A stretch of 64,000 nucleotides of DNA from Aneurinibacillus tyrosinisolvens (GTDB taxonomy: Bacteria > Bacillota > Bacilli > Aneurinibacillales > Aneurinibacillaceae), in the NCBI RefSeq assembly GCF_001015055.1, contig NZ_BBWZ01000007.1, positions 1-64,000 on the forward strand, read 5' to 3'. Position 1 is the stretch's first letter; each line of letters starts with the position of its first letter. This document shows positions 27,389-36,357 of this stretch, in pieces. Made by a program: the position numbers and the translations under genes. The notes under the pieces were generated by a model. That model was given only the letters and a program-made list of their open reading frames with translations, searched no databases and was not told where the DNA came from.

Positions 27389-27405
27389 GTTGCGTATAGA
27401 GGAAC
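27389..27405. promoter_or_regulatory. Candidate IclR-type operator before the meta-pathway operon
   Basis: GTTGCGTATAGAGGAAC belongs to the same 17-bp family and lies 127 bases before the dehydrogenase start at 27532. Confidence 0.55.
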
Positions 27406-27531
27406 TGGCGTGTTGCATAGCAAACTGCTTTTAATTTACTATAAGTTACAACAAGTTAGAAAATAATATGTTATTAGTTTTTTTATCTTTTTTTAAAATA
27501 CTATTTTGAATACTATGAGGAGGGTTCTTTT

Positions 27532-29007
27532 ATGCAAGCAAATTCAATATTAGAAAAACGGGTAAAAGCGATCGATTGTAACCATTTCATCAACGGGGAA
27601 TATGTTTCCTCAAAAAATGGAAAAACGTTTGAAAACATTAATCCAGCAACCGAAGAAGTATTAGGAAAGGTTGCCGAAGGCGGAAAAGAAGAAATCGACT
27701 TGGCTGTGGCGGCCGCAAAAAAAGCGTTAAATGGACCTTGGAAGAAAATGACAACGAATGATCGGATTGCTGTAATTCGACGCATCGGGGACATTATCCT
27801 GGAAAGAAAAGAGGAATTAGCTACATTAGAATCCCTTGATACAGGAAAACCATATTGGCTTTCGAGCACCGTGGATATTCCACGTGCTGCCTATAACTTT
27901 CATTTCTTTGCGGACTATCTGCGAGCAGTGGGAACCGAGGCATACCAAACAGATGACCAAGCCATCAATTATGCAATCCGTCGTCCTGTAGGTGTTGTAG
28001 GAATGATTAATCCATGGAATTTACCTCTTTTATTGCTTACCTGGAAAATGGCCCCTGGTCTAGCGGCCGGAAATACAGTGGTCATTAAACCGGCGGAATT
28101 AACACCAATGACAGCTACCTTACTAGGTGAAATTTGCCGCGAAGCAGGCGTTCCGGATGGAGTGGTTAACATTGTTCATGGTTTTGGACCTGACTCCGCG
28201 GGTTCAGCTCTAACGGAACATCCAGATGTGGATGCGATTTCATTTACCGGAGAAACCACAACGGGGAAAATTATCATGTCAGCGGCTGCAAAATCGTTGA
28301 AGAAACTTTCCTATGAATTGGGCGGCAAAAACCCGAACATTATTTTTGGAGATTCTGACTTAGATGAAGTCATTGAGACGACGCTTAAATCGAGCTTTAT
28401 CAACCAAGGGGAAGTATGTTTATGCGGCTCGCGTATTTATGTTGAGCGTTCCGTATACGACGAGTTTTTAGAAAAATTTACAGCCAAAGCCAAAGAACTT
28501 GTAGTTGGGGATCCGTTTGATCCGAAGACTAAAGTAGGAGCCCTTGTTGGAGAAGAGCATTACGAGCGCGTAACCAAGTATATTCAAATTGCACAAGAAG
28601 AGGGCGGGCAAATTTTACTTGGTGGAAAACGTCCGGAAGGAATGGACAAAGGGTACTATATAGAGCCGACCATCATTGTAGGATTAACAGCGGATTGTCG
28701 TGTGATTCGAGAAGAAATCTTTGGTCCGGTTGTAACGGTGGTTCCTTTTGACACAGAAGAGGAGGTCATCGAACGAGCCAATGATACCCACTATGGATTA
28801 AGTGCCTCAATTTGGACGAACGATCTACGCCGTGCTCACCGAGTGGCTGGACAAATTGAAGCGGGGATTGTTTGGGTTAATACCTGGTTCCTGAGGGATT
28901 TGCGTACACCATTCGGCGGAATGAAACAAAGCGGAATTGGTCGCGAGGGCGGAATGCACAGCTTCGAATTTTATAGTGAATTAACAAATATTTGTATTAA
29001 ATTATAG
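27532..29007 (+). CDS. 2-Hydroxymuconic semialdehyde dehydrogenase (DmpC/PraB type)
   Basis: A 491-residue aldehyde dehydrogenase that oxidises 2-hydroxymuconic semialdehyde to 2-hydroxymuconate (4-oxalocrotonate). Catalytic Glu is in SYELGGKNPN and the nucleophile in INQGEVCLCGSR, the DmpC/XylG pattern. ATG follows GAGGAGG. It is the first gene of a tightly packed operon whose order (dehydrogenase, hydratase, acetaldehyde dehydrogenase, aldolase, decarboxylase, tautomerase, dioxygenase) is a complete meta-cleavage lower pathway. Control by the divergent IclR protein is likely. The assignment rests mainly on this operon and on sequence pattern. Confidence 0.92.
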   Translation: MQANSILEKRVKAIDCNHFINGEYVSSKNGKTFENINPATEEVLGKVAEGGKEEIDLAVAAAKKALNGPWKKMTTNDRIAVIRRIGDIILERKEELATLESLDTGKPYWLSSTVDIPRAAYNFHFFADYLRAVGTEAYQTDDQAINYAIRRPVGVVGMINPWNLPLLLLTWKMAPGLAAGNTVVIKPAELTPMTATLLGEICREAGVPDGVVNIVHGFGPDSAGSALTEHPDVDAISFTGETTTGKIIMSAAAKSLKKLSYELGGKNPNIIFGDSDLDEVIETTLKSSFINQGEVCLCGSRIYVERSVYDEFLEKFTAKAKELVVGDPFDPKTKVGALVGEEHYERVTKYIQIAQEEGGQILLGGKRPEGMDKGYYIEPTIIVGLTADCRVIREEIFGPVVTVVPFDTEEEVIERANDTHYGLSASIWTNDLRRAHRVAGQIEAGIVWVNTWFLRDLRTPFGGMKQSGIGREGGMHSFEFYSELTNICIKL

Positions 29008-29019
29008 GAGGGCATGACT

Positions 29020-29820
29020 TTGAGTTCAATCAATGTGGAAAAAGCAGTACGATTCTCTGATCACCTTGCCCAGGCAGAGGTTCAGCGTAAAGGGGTTGTC
29101 CCTCTTACGGAACTCGAACCTAATCTTACGGTAGAGGAAGCTTACCAAGTTCAATTGCACACGATTCAAAAGCGAGTTGAGACGGGCAAATGCATCGTTG
29201 GTAAAAAGATTGGATTAACTTCTCTGGCGATGCAAAATTTGTTGGGGGTGGATCAGCCTGATTACGGTCATCTTCTGGATGATATGGTGATTGAAAATGG
29301 TGGGGTCATTTCCCCAGAGCGTATTCTTCAACCAAAAGTAGAGGGTGAGATTGCTTTTGTACTTAAAAAGGATTTGGTAGGACCACAAGTAACTATTATG
29401 GATGTCTTACAGGCGACTGATTATGTGCTTCCTGCCCTTGAAATTGTAGATAGCCGCGTAGCAGATTGGAGAATCAAACTGCAGGATACGATTGCGGATA
29501 ATGCTTCCTCCGGCCTCTATGTACTGGGGGGGAAACCTCTTTCTGTTGACCAATTCGATTTGGCACAAGCAGGCATGGTCCTTTATAAAAATGGTGAAAT
29601 CGTCAACACAGGGGTTGGTGCAGCGGCGCTGGGTCATCCAGCTACCTGTGTAGCATGGTTAGCAAACAAGTTGTCTGAATTTGGCATTACCTTAAAAGCA
29701 GGGGAAGTGATTCTTTCAGGCGCACTTTCTGCTGCAGTCAGTGCCGAGCCGGGCGATCATTTTCAAGCGCGGTTTGCCCACTTGGGTGAAGTTAGTGTTC
29801 GTTTTGCCAGTGAACAATAA
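29020..29820 (+). CDS. 2-Hydroxypenta-2,4-dienoate hydratase (DmpE/PraE type)
   Basis: A 266-residue member of the hydratase/decarboxylase family; it adds water to 2-hydroxypentadienoate to give 4-hydroxy-2-oxovalerate. Recognisable stretches are KKIGLTSLAMQNLLGVDQPDYG, PKVEGEIAFVL and the ADNASSGLYVLGG region. I chose TTG 29020, since AGGAGG lies 7 bases before it; ATG 29014 is only 1 base from that site. A paralogue of the same family at 31797 is taken as the decarboxylase; which of the two is which rests on order and similarity to the dmp genes, so a swap is conceivable. Confidence 0.85.
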   Translation: MSSINVEKAVRFSDHLAQAEVQRKGVVPLTELEPNLTVEEAYQVQLHTIQKRVETGKCIVGKKIGLTSLAMQNLLGVDQPDYGHLLDDMVIENGGVISPERILQPKVEGEIAFVLKKDLVGPQVTIMDVLQATDYVLPALEIVDSRVADWRIKLQDTIADNASSGLYVLGGKPLSVDQFDLAQAGMVLYKNGEIVNTGVGAAALGHPATCVAWLANKLSEFGITLKAGEVILSGALSAAVSAEPGDHFQARFAHLGEVSVRFASEQ

Positions 29821-29853
29821 ATGAAACTGGAAGATAAGAGAGGAGTGAATGGT

Positions 29854-30741
29854 ATGTCTAAAGTGAAAGTAGCCATTCTTGGCTCAGGAAATATTGGTAC
29901 GGATTTAATGATGAAAATAGAGCGCTCTGAATTTTTAGAAATGACCACCATGATTGGAATCGATCCGGAATCGGACGGGTTACAGCGTGCTAAAGAACGC
30001 GGCTATGTCGTGATTGACAATGGACTTGACGGGTTTTTGGAGCGTCCGGAGTTGGCGGATTTCGTTTTCGATGCTACTTCAGCCAAAGCGCATGTTCGAC
30101 ATGCGAAGAAGTTAAAGGAAGCGGGTAAATTCGCTCTTGATTTGACTCCGGCTGCTCGCGGTGCCCTTGTGGTTCCACCCGTTAATCTTCATGAACATAT
30201 TGGCCAGGTTGATAATGTAAACATGATTACCTGCGGTGGACAGGCGACGATTCCGATTGTTCATGCAATCAACCGTGCATGCCCGGTTGACTACGCTGAA
30301 ATTGTAGCTACGATTTCGAGTAAGAGTGCGGGTCCTGGGACGCGTGCCAATATTGATGAATTTACAGAGACAACTTCACATGGAATCGAAGTCATTGGCG
30401 GAGCCAAAAAGGGAAAAGCGATTATTATTTTAAATCCTGCGGAACCTCCGATTTTAATGAGAGATACCGTCCATGCGATAGTTGAAGATGGGAAAATGGA
30501 TGAGGAAGCGATTACAAGGTCGATTAATGACATGGTAGAAACCGTTCAATCCTATGTACCCGGCTATCGTTTGCGTAACGAGCCAGTATTTGATGGTAAC
30601 CGTGTAACCGTGTTCCTTGAAGTAGAAGGGGCGGGAGATTATCTTCCTACTTATTCAGGAAACTTGGATATCATGACAGCTGCTGCAGTCAAAGTAGCGG
30701 AAGAGTTCGCGAAGCATCAGGTAGCGAAACAATTAGTATAG
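29854..30741 (+). CDS. Acetaldehyde dehydrogenase, acylating (DmpF/MhpF type)
   Basis: A 295-residue enzyme that turns acetaldehyde and CoA into acetyl-CoA. The Rossmann motif is [17 protein letters not shown], and the catalytic Cys is in [18 protein letters not shown] 29854 was chosen because AGAGGAG precedes it; an earlier ATG at 29821 would add 11 residues and has no ribosome site. In this family it forms a channelled complex with the aldolase, whose gene follows 12 bases downstream. Acetaldehyde therefore stays within the enzyme pair. Confidence 0.95.
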   Translation: MSKVKVAILGSGNIGTDLMMKIERSEFLEMTTMIGIDPESDGLQRAKERGYVVIDNGLDGFLERPELADFVFDATSAKAHVRHAKKLKEAGKFALDLTPAARGALVVPPVNLHEHIGQVDNVNMITCGGQATIPIVHAINRACPVDYAEIVATISSKSAGPGTRANIDEFTETTSHGIEVIGGAKKGKAIIILNPAEPPILMRDTVHAIVEDGKMDEEAITRSINDMVETVQSYVPGYRLRNEPVFDGNRVTVFLEVEGAGDYLPTYSGNLDIMTAAAVKVAEEFAKHQVAKQLV

Positions 30742-30753
30742 GGGGGAGCAAAA

Positions 30754-31782
30754 ATGTCTACAGAACGTCATATTACTATTACCGAAGTCGCTTTGCGTGA
30801 CGGAAGTCACGCCATTGCCCATCAATATACGGTTGAGCAAGTTCTACAAGTCGCAAAAGGATTAAATGATGCAGGAGTCCCCTATATTGAAGTAGCGCAT
30901 GGAGATGGACTCGCAGGTTCTTCCCTTCAGTATGGATTATCCCGCACAAATGAATTCGAGCTCATTGAGGCAGCGGTATCCGTTTGTGAGCAGGCGAAAG
31001 TAGCTGTATTGCTTCTGCCTGGCATCGGTACGATGAAAGATTTAAAGCAGGCTGCGAACCTTGGTGCTAAAATGGCACGGGTGGCTACACATGTGACAGA
31101 AGCGGACGTTTCTGCTCAGCACATTGCTTTAGCAAAGGAACTGGGATTGGAAACTGTTGGTTTCCTGATGATGTCCCATATGGCTCCGGTTGATAAACTA
31201 GTTGAACAGGCGAAGCTAATGGAGAGCTATGGAGCAGACATCGTTTATGTAGTCGATTCAGCAGGTGCACTCCTTCCTCATGAAGTAACAGAGAGAATCC
31301 GCGCTCTTCGCCAGCATGTAGGGGTAGAAATCGGCTTCCACGGCCACAACAATTTATCGTTAGCGATGGCAAACACTTTAGCTGCAATTGGAGAAGGAGC
31401 GACAAGGATTGACGGCAGTGTTCGCTGCTTAGGGGCAGGTGCCGGAAATACCCAGACGGAAGTACTCATTGCTGTTTTGGATCGACTGGGAATTGACACA
31501 GGGGTGGATCTCTATAAAATGATGGATCTTGCAGAGGAAATTGTTGCACCTATCCTTAAAACACCACAAGAAATCACAAGAGACAGCCTTGTTTTAGGGT
31601 ATGCAGGCGTTTACTCCAGCTTCCAGCTTCATGCACAACGGGCCGCAAATAAATTCGGTATTGATTCCCGTGATATTTTAATTGAGCTTGGCAAGCGTAA
31701 GGTAGTTGGCGGCCAGGAAGACATGATCGTTGATGTAGCAGCAGAAATTGCAAAGAAAAAACCGGAATCTGTGGTCCGTTAG
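30754..31782 (+). CDS. 4-Hydroxy-2-oxovalerate aldolase (DmpG/MhpE type)
   Basis: A 342-residue metal-dependent class II aldolase that splits 4-hydroxy-2-oxovalerate into pyruvate and acetaldehyde. The start EVALRDGSHAIAHQYT and the metal-site GFHGHNNLSLA are characteristic. GGGGGGAGC precedes the ATG. The end domain, about 275-340, mediates pairing with acetaldehyde dehydrogenase, encoded just upstream. All expected motifs are present. Confidence 0.95.
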   Translation: MSTERHITITEVALRDGSHAIAHQYTVEQVLQVAKGLNDAGVPYIEVAHGDGLAGSSLQYGLSRTNEFELIEAAVSVCEQAKVAVLLLPGIGTMKDLKQAANLGAKMARVATHVTEADVSAQHIALAKELGLETVGFLMMSHMAPVDKLVEQAKLMESYGADIVYVVDSAGALLPHEVTERIRALRQHVGVEIGFHGHNNLSLAMANTLAAIGEGATRIDGSVRCLGAGAGNTQTEVLIAVLDRLGIDTGVDLYKMMDLAEEIVAPILKTPQEITRDSLVLGYAGVYSSFQLHAQRAANKFGIDSRDILIELGKRKVVGGQEDMIVDVAAEIAKKKPESVVR

Positions 31783-31796
31783 GGGAGGTAGTAAGC

Positions 31797-32582
31797 GTGA
31801 GTGTTGTTAATTACAGATCAACAGCCGAATTTTTACATAGGGCTGAAACGGAAAAACGGGAAGTTCTTCGAATTACAGCTGATTATCCGGATATGACGGT
31901 TGAAGATGCTTATCGTATACAAGAAGAATTGGTTATGATTAAGCTTCGACAGGGACACCGAATTATTGGACCGAAGATGGGGTTGACTAGCCAAGCGAAA
32001 ATGAAGCAGATGGATGTTGAAGAACCCATTTACGGCTATGTCTTTGACTATATGTTGGTTCCTAATGGTGGAGAAATTAGGATGCATGAATTAATTCACC
32101 CTAAGGTAGAGGCCGAAATAGCCTTTGTGATAGGCAAAGATATTGAAGGACCCGGTATTACAGGAGCACAGGTTCTTGCTGCAACGGACTATGTGGTGCC
32201 AGCCGTAGAAATTATCGATAGCCGATACGAGAATTTCAAATTTACACTGACGGACGTGATTGCGGATAATACTTCTTCCTCAAGATTTGTGTTAGGCAAC
32301 CGTCTAATTAACCCAGAAAATTTAGAGTTAGACCTTGTAGGTGTGACGCTGTCAATCAATGGAGAAATTAAAGATTTAGGGGCAAGTGCCGCCGTGGTTG
32401 GACACCCGGCTAATTCGGTCGCGATGCTGGCCAACATGCTCGCAAGAAAAGGCGATAAGGTAAAAGCAGGTGATATTATTTTGACCGGAGGTGTAACCGG
32501 AGCTGTCATGCTGGCGGTTGGCGATACGGTTTCTGCTAAACTCGATGGGTTAGGAGAAGTTGGCTTTAAAGTTGTTGAATAG
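31797..32582 (+). CDS. 4-Oxalocrotonate decarboxylase (DmpH/PraD type)
   Basis: A 261-residue paralogue of the hydratase. It decarboxylates 2-oxo-3-hexenedioate to 2-hydroxypenta-2,4-dienoate, and in known systems forms a complex with the hydratase. Characteristic pieces are GPKMGLTSQAKMKQM, HPKVEAEIAFVIG and VIADNTSSSRFVLG. GTG start with AGGGGAGG upstream. Position before the tautomerase supports the decarboxylase call. Confidence 0.9.
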   Translation: MSVVNYRSTAEFLHRAETEKREVLRITADYPDMTVEDAYRIQEELVMIKLRQGHRIIGPKMGLTSQAKMKQMDVEEPIYGYVFDYMLVPNGGEIRMHELIHPKVEAEIAFVIGKDIEGPGITGAQVLAATDYVVPAVEIIDSRYENFKFTLTDVIADNTSSSRFVLGNRLINPENLELDLVGVTLSINGEIKDLGASAAVVGHPANSVAMLANMLARKGDKVKAGDIILTGGVTGAVMLAVGDTVSAKLDGLGEVGFKVVE

Positions 32583-32610
32583 GAAATCTCAGTAGTAGAT
32601 GGAGGATACT

Positions 32611-32805
32611 ATGCCGCTTATAAACATTCAAATTATGGAAGGTAGACCAGAGGAGAAAGTAAAAGAGCTAATACACAGCGTAACAGAAACCGTATCGGCA
32701 ACGCTCAACGCTCCGAAAGAAAATATTCGCGTTATTGTAACGGAAGTTCCAAAAACACACTGGGGCATTGCCGGGACGGCTGTGTCGGATATACCAGGTA
32801 GATAG
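32611..32805 (+). CDS. 4-Oxalocrotonate tautomerase (DmpI/PraC type)
   Basis: A 64-residue tautomerase subunit; the active enzyme is a hexamer. After removal of Met the catalytic base is Pro1, with R11 and R39 in place. The family Phe50 is Trp here (THWGIAG instead of HFGIGG), a change in the active-site wall. ATG 32611 follows GGAGG; a start at 32599 would cover Pro1 and kill the enzyme. Confidence 0.93.
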   Translation: MPLINIQIMEGRPEEKVKELIHSVTETVSATLNAPKENIRVIVTEVPKTHWGIAGTAVSDIPGR

Positions 32806-32840
32806 GAAAATCTATTTTTGATAAAGGGGAGGAACAAAAG

Positions 32841-33709
32841 ATGGCTCTTGAACTTGGAATGCTTGTGCCTCATACGCCTCGGATGTGTCATGAAGAGCAC
32901 GCTCCTGAGTTTCAAAAAGAATTGATTCAAGGTATGCACGAAGTTGCACGAGTAATTGAAAGCGTTCAACCGGACGCTATCGTTCTTGTTTCCTGTCACT
33001 GGCTTTCCAGTTTTCACCACTTTGTAGATGCAACACCTGAACATAAAGGTGTGTTAACGGCCTTTGAATGCCCTGAGTTGATTTCCGATGTTCCTTATCA
33101 TCACCTGGGTGATAGCCAGCTTGCGGGCCAGTTGGTTGAAGCCGGACAAAAGGCTGGAATTCCTGTTGTGAAGGTTGACGATTCAACCTACGTTTGGGAT
33201 TACGGCACTGTGGTACCTCTTCGCTATCTGGTTCCGAAAGGCAATATCCCCATCGTTGACCTTTCGGTAACATGGGCGGCTAGCCTGGAAGAAACCTATT
33301 TTTGGGGACAGGAAATCGGTAAGGTTCTCAGAGAGAGTGATAAACGTGTCATGTTTGTCAGCAGCGGCGCCCTTGCCCATAATCTGTTAAGAGGGCCGCA
33401 TCTTATGCCTACCCTTGCAGAGCAAGCGTTGGATAATCAATTTTTGGAATATTTAAAAGGAAACGATCTTGAATCTGCGCGCAACATGCTTCCCCAGTAT
33501 GCCAAGGCGGCTGGTGTTGAATCCGGAGGTCGTCACCTGGCAATGCTATTAGGAGTGCTAGCAGAATCCCCGTCCCTTATAAAAGTAAATATTATGGTTA
33601 TGGTCAATCTTCAGGCAGTTCAAATGTCGTCATGACATTTGAATGCCAGTCCAGTCTAAGACAACAAGACAAAGGGGTATCCATTCCAACTCCTTCTGAA
33701 CAAATATAA
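32841..33709 (+). pseudogene. LigB-type (class III) extradiol dioxygenase, PraA-like, frameshifted near its 3' end
   Basis: A ring-opening dioxygenase of the LigB superfamily, ~289 residues if repaired. The front is intact: MLVPHTPRM (metal His), VLVSCHW, VSSGALAHN and GGRHLAMLLGVL. The frame then runs into SPSLIKVNIMV and stops at 33635. In the other frame the next codons read YKSKYYGYGQSSGSSNVVMTFE, the normal family end, up to the stop at 33709. One missing base near the CCC at 33574-33576 explains this. In the pra pathway this class includes protocatechuate 2,3-dioxygenase, which fits the following enzymes. Only the last ~15% is affected, so some activity might remain. Confidence 0.85.
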
Positions 33710-33722
33710 TATAATCAATCAA

Positions 33723-33763
33723 ATAGCCTGCGTCCGAAATTTTGTTGGACGCAGGCTATTTTA
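33723..33763 (+). terminator. Terminator of the meta-cleavage operon
   Basis: ATAGCCTGCGTCC and GGACGCAGGCTAT form a perfect 13-bp stem, followed by TTTTAAT. Confidence 0.92.
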
Positions 33764-33939
33764 ATGTTTGTACATAATTATAAATAATAAAAGAGATATC
33801 AGATATCGAGCGCTTAAAGAAACAGATCTGTATGAATAGTACGAAATAAAACAAAATTTCAGCATTATTATTTGTATATTCAGAATTAACATTATTGTAT
33901 GATATGTATGCGGTTACAAAAGTTTAAGGGGTGAATTGA

Positions 33940-34854
33940 ATGGGAGTCATGCGGATTGGCAGAGCAGAGTTACGAGTGATGGATTTAGAAAAATCAGTAG
34001 ATTATTATACGGATATCATTGGTTTGAATGTAGTTGGAAGGGATGCCGAAAGGGTTTATCTAAAGGCATGGGATGAGTGGGATCATCACAGTCTTATTCT
34101 TAAAGAAGCTGAATCACCGGGTTTAGAACATATGGCTTTCAAAGTGGAAAAAGTAGATGATTTGGATAGGTTTGAGAGAAAAATCGAGCAATTTGGCTGT
34201 ACGACGAGGAGAATTTCAAAAGGTGAAAGATTAGGAGAAGGGGAAGCAGTCCGATTCGAAATTCCAACGGGGCATCAAGTTGAATTGTACTATGATATTG
34301 AGCACGTTGGTACGGATGTAGGCATTTTAAATCCGCACGCCAGGCCAGAAGTGACACGCGGAATCGCTCCACACCGCCTGGACCATTGTTTGTTAACTGG
34401 TGAAGATTTAGAGTCAGTAACACGGCTTTTTATAGAAGTATTAGATTTTCATCAGAGCGAAAAAATTATGACAGTGGACGGACAGGTAATGGTGGGTAGC
34501 TTTATGCATGCGAGAAATGGAAAGCCGCATGATTTAGCGTTTATTAAAGGGCCTGATAAAAAACTGCACCATGCTGCTTTCTTTGTGGATAATTGGTACG
34601 ATGTGCTAAAAGCAGCCGACATCCTTACGCGCCATGAAGTGCAAATTGAAGTTACACCGACACGTCACGGTATTACCCGTGGAGAAACTGTTTACTTTTT
34701 CGATCCATCTGGGAATAGGAATGAAGCTTTTACAGGCGGATACATTACGTATCATGATTTCCCAACAATTACCTGGACAGAGGATAAAATTGGGCAAGGC
34801 ATCTTTTATCATCGAAGAGAATTAATAGAATCTTTCGGTTCTGCGCTGACATAA
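33940..34854 (+). CDS. Catechol 2,3-dioxygenase (XylE/DmpB type)
   Basis: A 304-residue extradiol dioxygenase of the vicinal-oxygen-chelate fold with two repeated domains (about 1-140 and 141-304). Iron ligands are H149 (HRLDHCLL), the His in LHHAAF (210/211) and E262 (GNRNEAF); active-site H243 and Y252 are in TRHGITRGETVYFF. It turns catechol into 2-hydroxymuconic semialdehyde, the substrate of the dehydrogenase at 27532 or the hydrolase at 41949. It leads the phenol hydroxylase operon and has its own promoter region, since a terminator stands upstream. Confidence 0.95.
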   Translation: MGVMRIGRAELRVMDLEKSVDYYTDIIGLNVVGRDAERVYLKAWDEWDHHSLILKEAESPGLEHMAFKVEKVDDLDRFERKIEQFGCTTRRISKGERLGEGEAVRFEIPTGHQVELYYDIEHVGTDVGILNPHARPEVTRGIAPHRLDHCLLTGEDLESVTRLFIEVLDFHQSEKIMTVDGQVMVGSFMHARNGKPHDLAFIKGPDKKLHHAAFFVDNWYDVLKAADILTRHEVQIEVTPTRHGITRGETVYFFDPSGNRNEAFTGGYITYHDFPTITWTEDKIGQGIFYHRRELIESFGSALT

Positions 34855-34909
34855 TCCTGCAAGTTCATTGTAGTATAAAACGTTACCAATATAGAAGAAG
34901 GAGATCCTA

Positions 34910-36034
34910 ATGACAACAGAACTTTCTTTTCAAAAAAAGCTAAGGGAACAGCCTTGGGACTGGAAGACAAAGAATGAATATGAGGAAGTTACCCTTAGGC
35001 AGCAGCCTTATATACACGGTCACTACCGGAATATTTATGATGAGAGAGACTATGATATCTTTGATCCTCGTTATACAAGATTGAAAAGTTCTAATTGGGA
35101 AGGGTTTCGTGATCCAAAAAAATACTGGTATACAACGTATGTCAGCAATCGAAAAAAATTGGCAGAAGAAGTGGAAAATGGGTTTGAATATGCAAAACAC
35201 CTAGAAATCATTCAAACTCTTTCTCCCCAATGGGTAAATGCACTTAGAGACTTATATACTCCATTACGCCATCTCGAATATGGTGAGAATGTGCAAATGC
35301 AGCATGTGATTCGCTATGCTTTGGGGAGTACAATTGAACAATGTGCCACTTTCCAAGCCTATGATAAAACCGGGCGGGCACAGTGGATTTCACTATGGGC
35401 TATGAACATGGAAGAACATCATGGTGATTTTCTAAACCATGGTAAAGAAATGTTGGAGCAAGACCCTGCGTACCAGCCACTGCGCCGGTATGTGGAAGAA
35501 ATCCTCATCACGGAAGACTGGGCGGAAGTACTCGTTGCCGAGAACTTGACACTGGATTTGCTGCTGGGCAATTTGATGTACCAAGAATTTAACAAAGAGG
35601 CAGTTAAGCAAGGTGATATTCACTTATCTATTCTTAACCTAGTAATCAATAAACAGTTAGATTGGCATCGTGATTGGGCATTTTCTTTATTCCAGTACCT
35701 AACCCAAGATACAGCGGAAAGCAGGTGGGATTACCTGAAGTCACTTGGTTATGAAAACTGGCCTGGAGATTACCGCTGGGGTTCAATCTTAAGCGATCCA
35801 AGAGAAACGCCGGAAGAGAAAATGACCAATACGGAAATTATCCAGGAATGGGTGAACAAGTGGTACCCTAAAGCATACCATGCAATTTCTTCCCTCTCTC
35901 TTTTATTCAAAAAGCACGGGATTCCGATCGATGTTCAAGCTTCTCTCAAGAAGATTGAAGAAGAAACCGTGATTCCGACTTTTAAGAAGTATAATCTGCC
36001 ATTTAAAACGAATCACCCACATGAAGTGGGATAA
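34910..36034 (+). CDS. Phenol hydroxylase P1 subunit (DmpL-like beta subunit)
   Basis: A 374-residue subunit of a multicomponent phenol hydroxylase of the soluble di-iron monooxygenase family. It has the di-iron fold without the iron ligands and packs against the catalytic DmpN-like chain. The order L-M-N-O-P from here to 39282 matches the dmp operon. GAAGGAG precedes the ATG. A DmpK homologue, which in Pseudomonas precedes DmpL, is absent from the 55-base space upstream. Confidence 0.92.
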   Translation: MTTELSFQKKLREQPWDWKTKNEYEEVTLRQQPYIHGHYRNIYDERDYDIFDPRYTRLKSSNWEGFRDPKKYWYTTYVSNRKKLAEEVENGFEYAKHLEIIQTLSPQWVNALRDLYTPLRHLEYGENVQMQHVIRYALGSTIEQCATFQAYDKTGRAQWISLWAMNMEEHHGDFLNHGKEMLEQDPAYQPLRRYVEEILITEDWAEVLVAENLTLDLLLGNLMYQEFNKEAVKQGDIHLSILNLVINKQLDWHRDWAFSLFQYLTQDTAESRWDYLKSLGYENWPGDYRWGSILSDPRETPEEKMTNTEIIQEWVNKWYPKAYHAISSLSLLFKKHGIPIDVQASLKKIEEETVIPTFKKYNLPFKTNHPHEVG

Positions 36035-36046
36035 GGGGGAGAGTAA

Positions 36047-36343
36047 ATGGAAACGAAGCAGGCGTATGTAGGGATGGACTTAGACACTACGGGTGGCGAA
36101 GTTGTACAGGCGATTATTGACGCGATTAAACAGGATAATAAGGATGCTGTGGTGGAAGATTATATGGTTTATAAGAAAGTAAAAGCACCGAAGCAACTCG
36201 TGCTTCGTCGCGAAACAGTGGAAGATTTACTCGGCAGTGATTGGGAAATGGATCGCATTCATATTTATATGTCTTCATACTTTGGCTTTATTAAAGAATG
36301 GGATGAAGACCAGCTTATTATCCATTGGGAAAATGAAGAATAG
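36047..36343 (+). CDS. Phenol hydroxylase regulatory subunit (DmpM-like effector protein)
   Basis: A 98-residue cofactorless coupling protein, which in the family binds the hydroxylase and tunes oxygen activation. The opening KQAYVGMDLDTTGGEVVQ and later WEMDRIHIYMSSYFG fit the MmoB/DmpM family. It begins 12 bases after the DmpL-like gene with AGGGGGAG as ribosome site. Confidence 0.92.
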   Translation: METKQAYVGMDLDTTGGEVVQAIIDAIKQDNKDAVVEDYMVYKKVKAPKQLVLRRETVEDLLGSDWEMDRIHIYMSSYFGFIKEWDEDQLIIHWENEE

Positions 36344-36357
36344 GGGTGGGCAACCGC

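Noticed and set aside
33609-33681. Repeat shared with 13992-14057, first taken for a mobile element with a hairpin
   Set aside because: Both copies translate as the end of a LigB dioxygenase in one frame; the hairpin (TTCAAATGTC/GACATTTGAA) is a by-product of the coding sequence.
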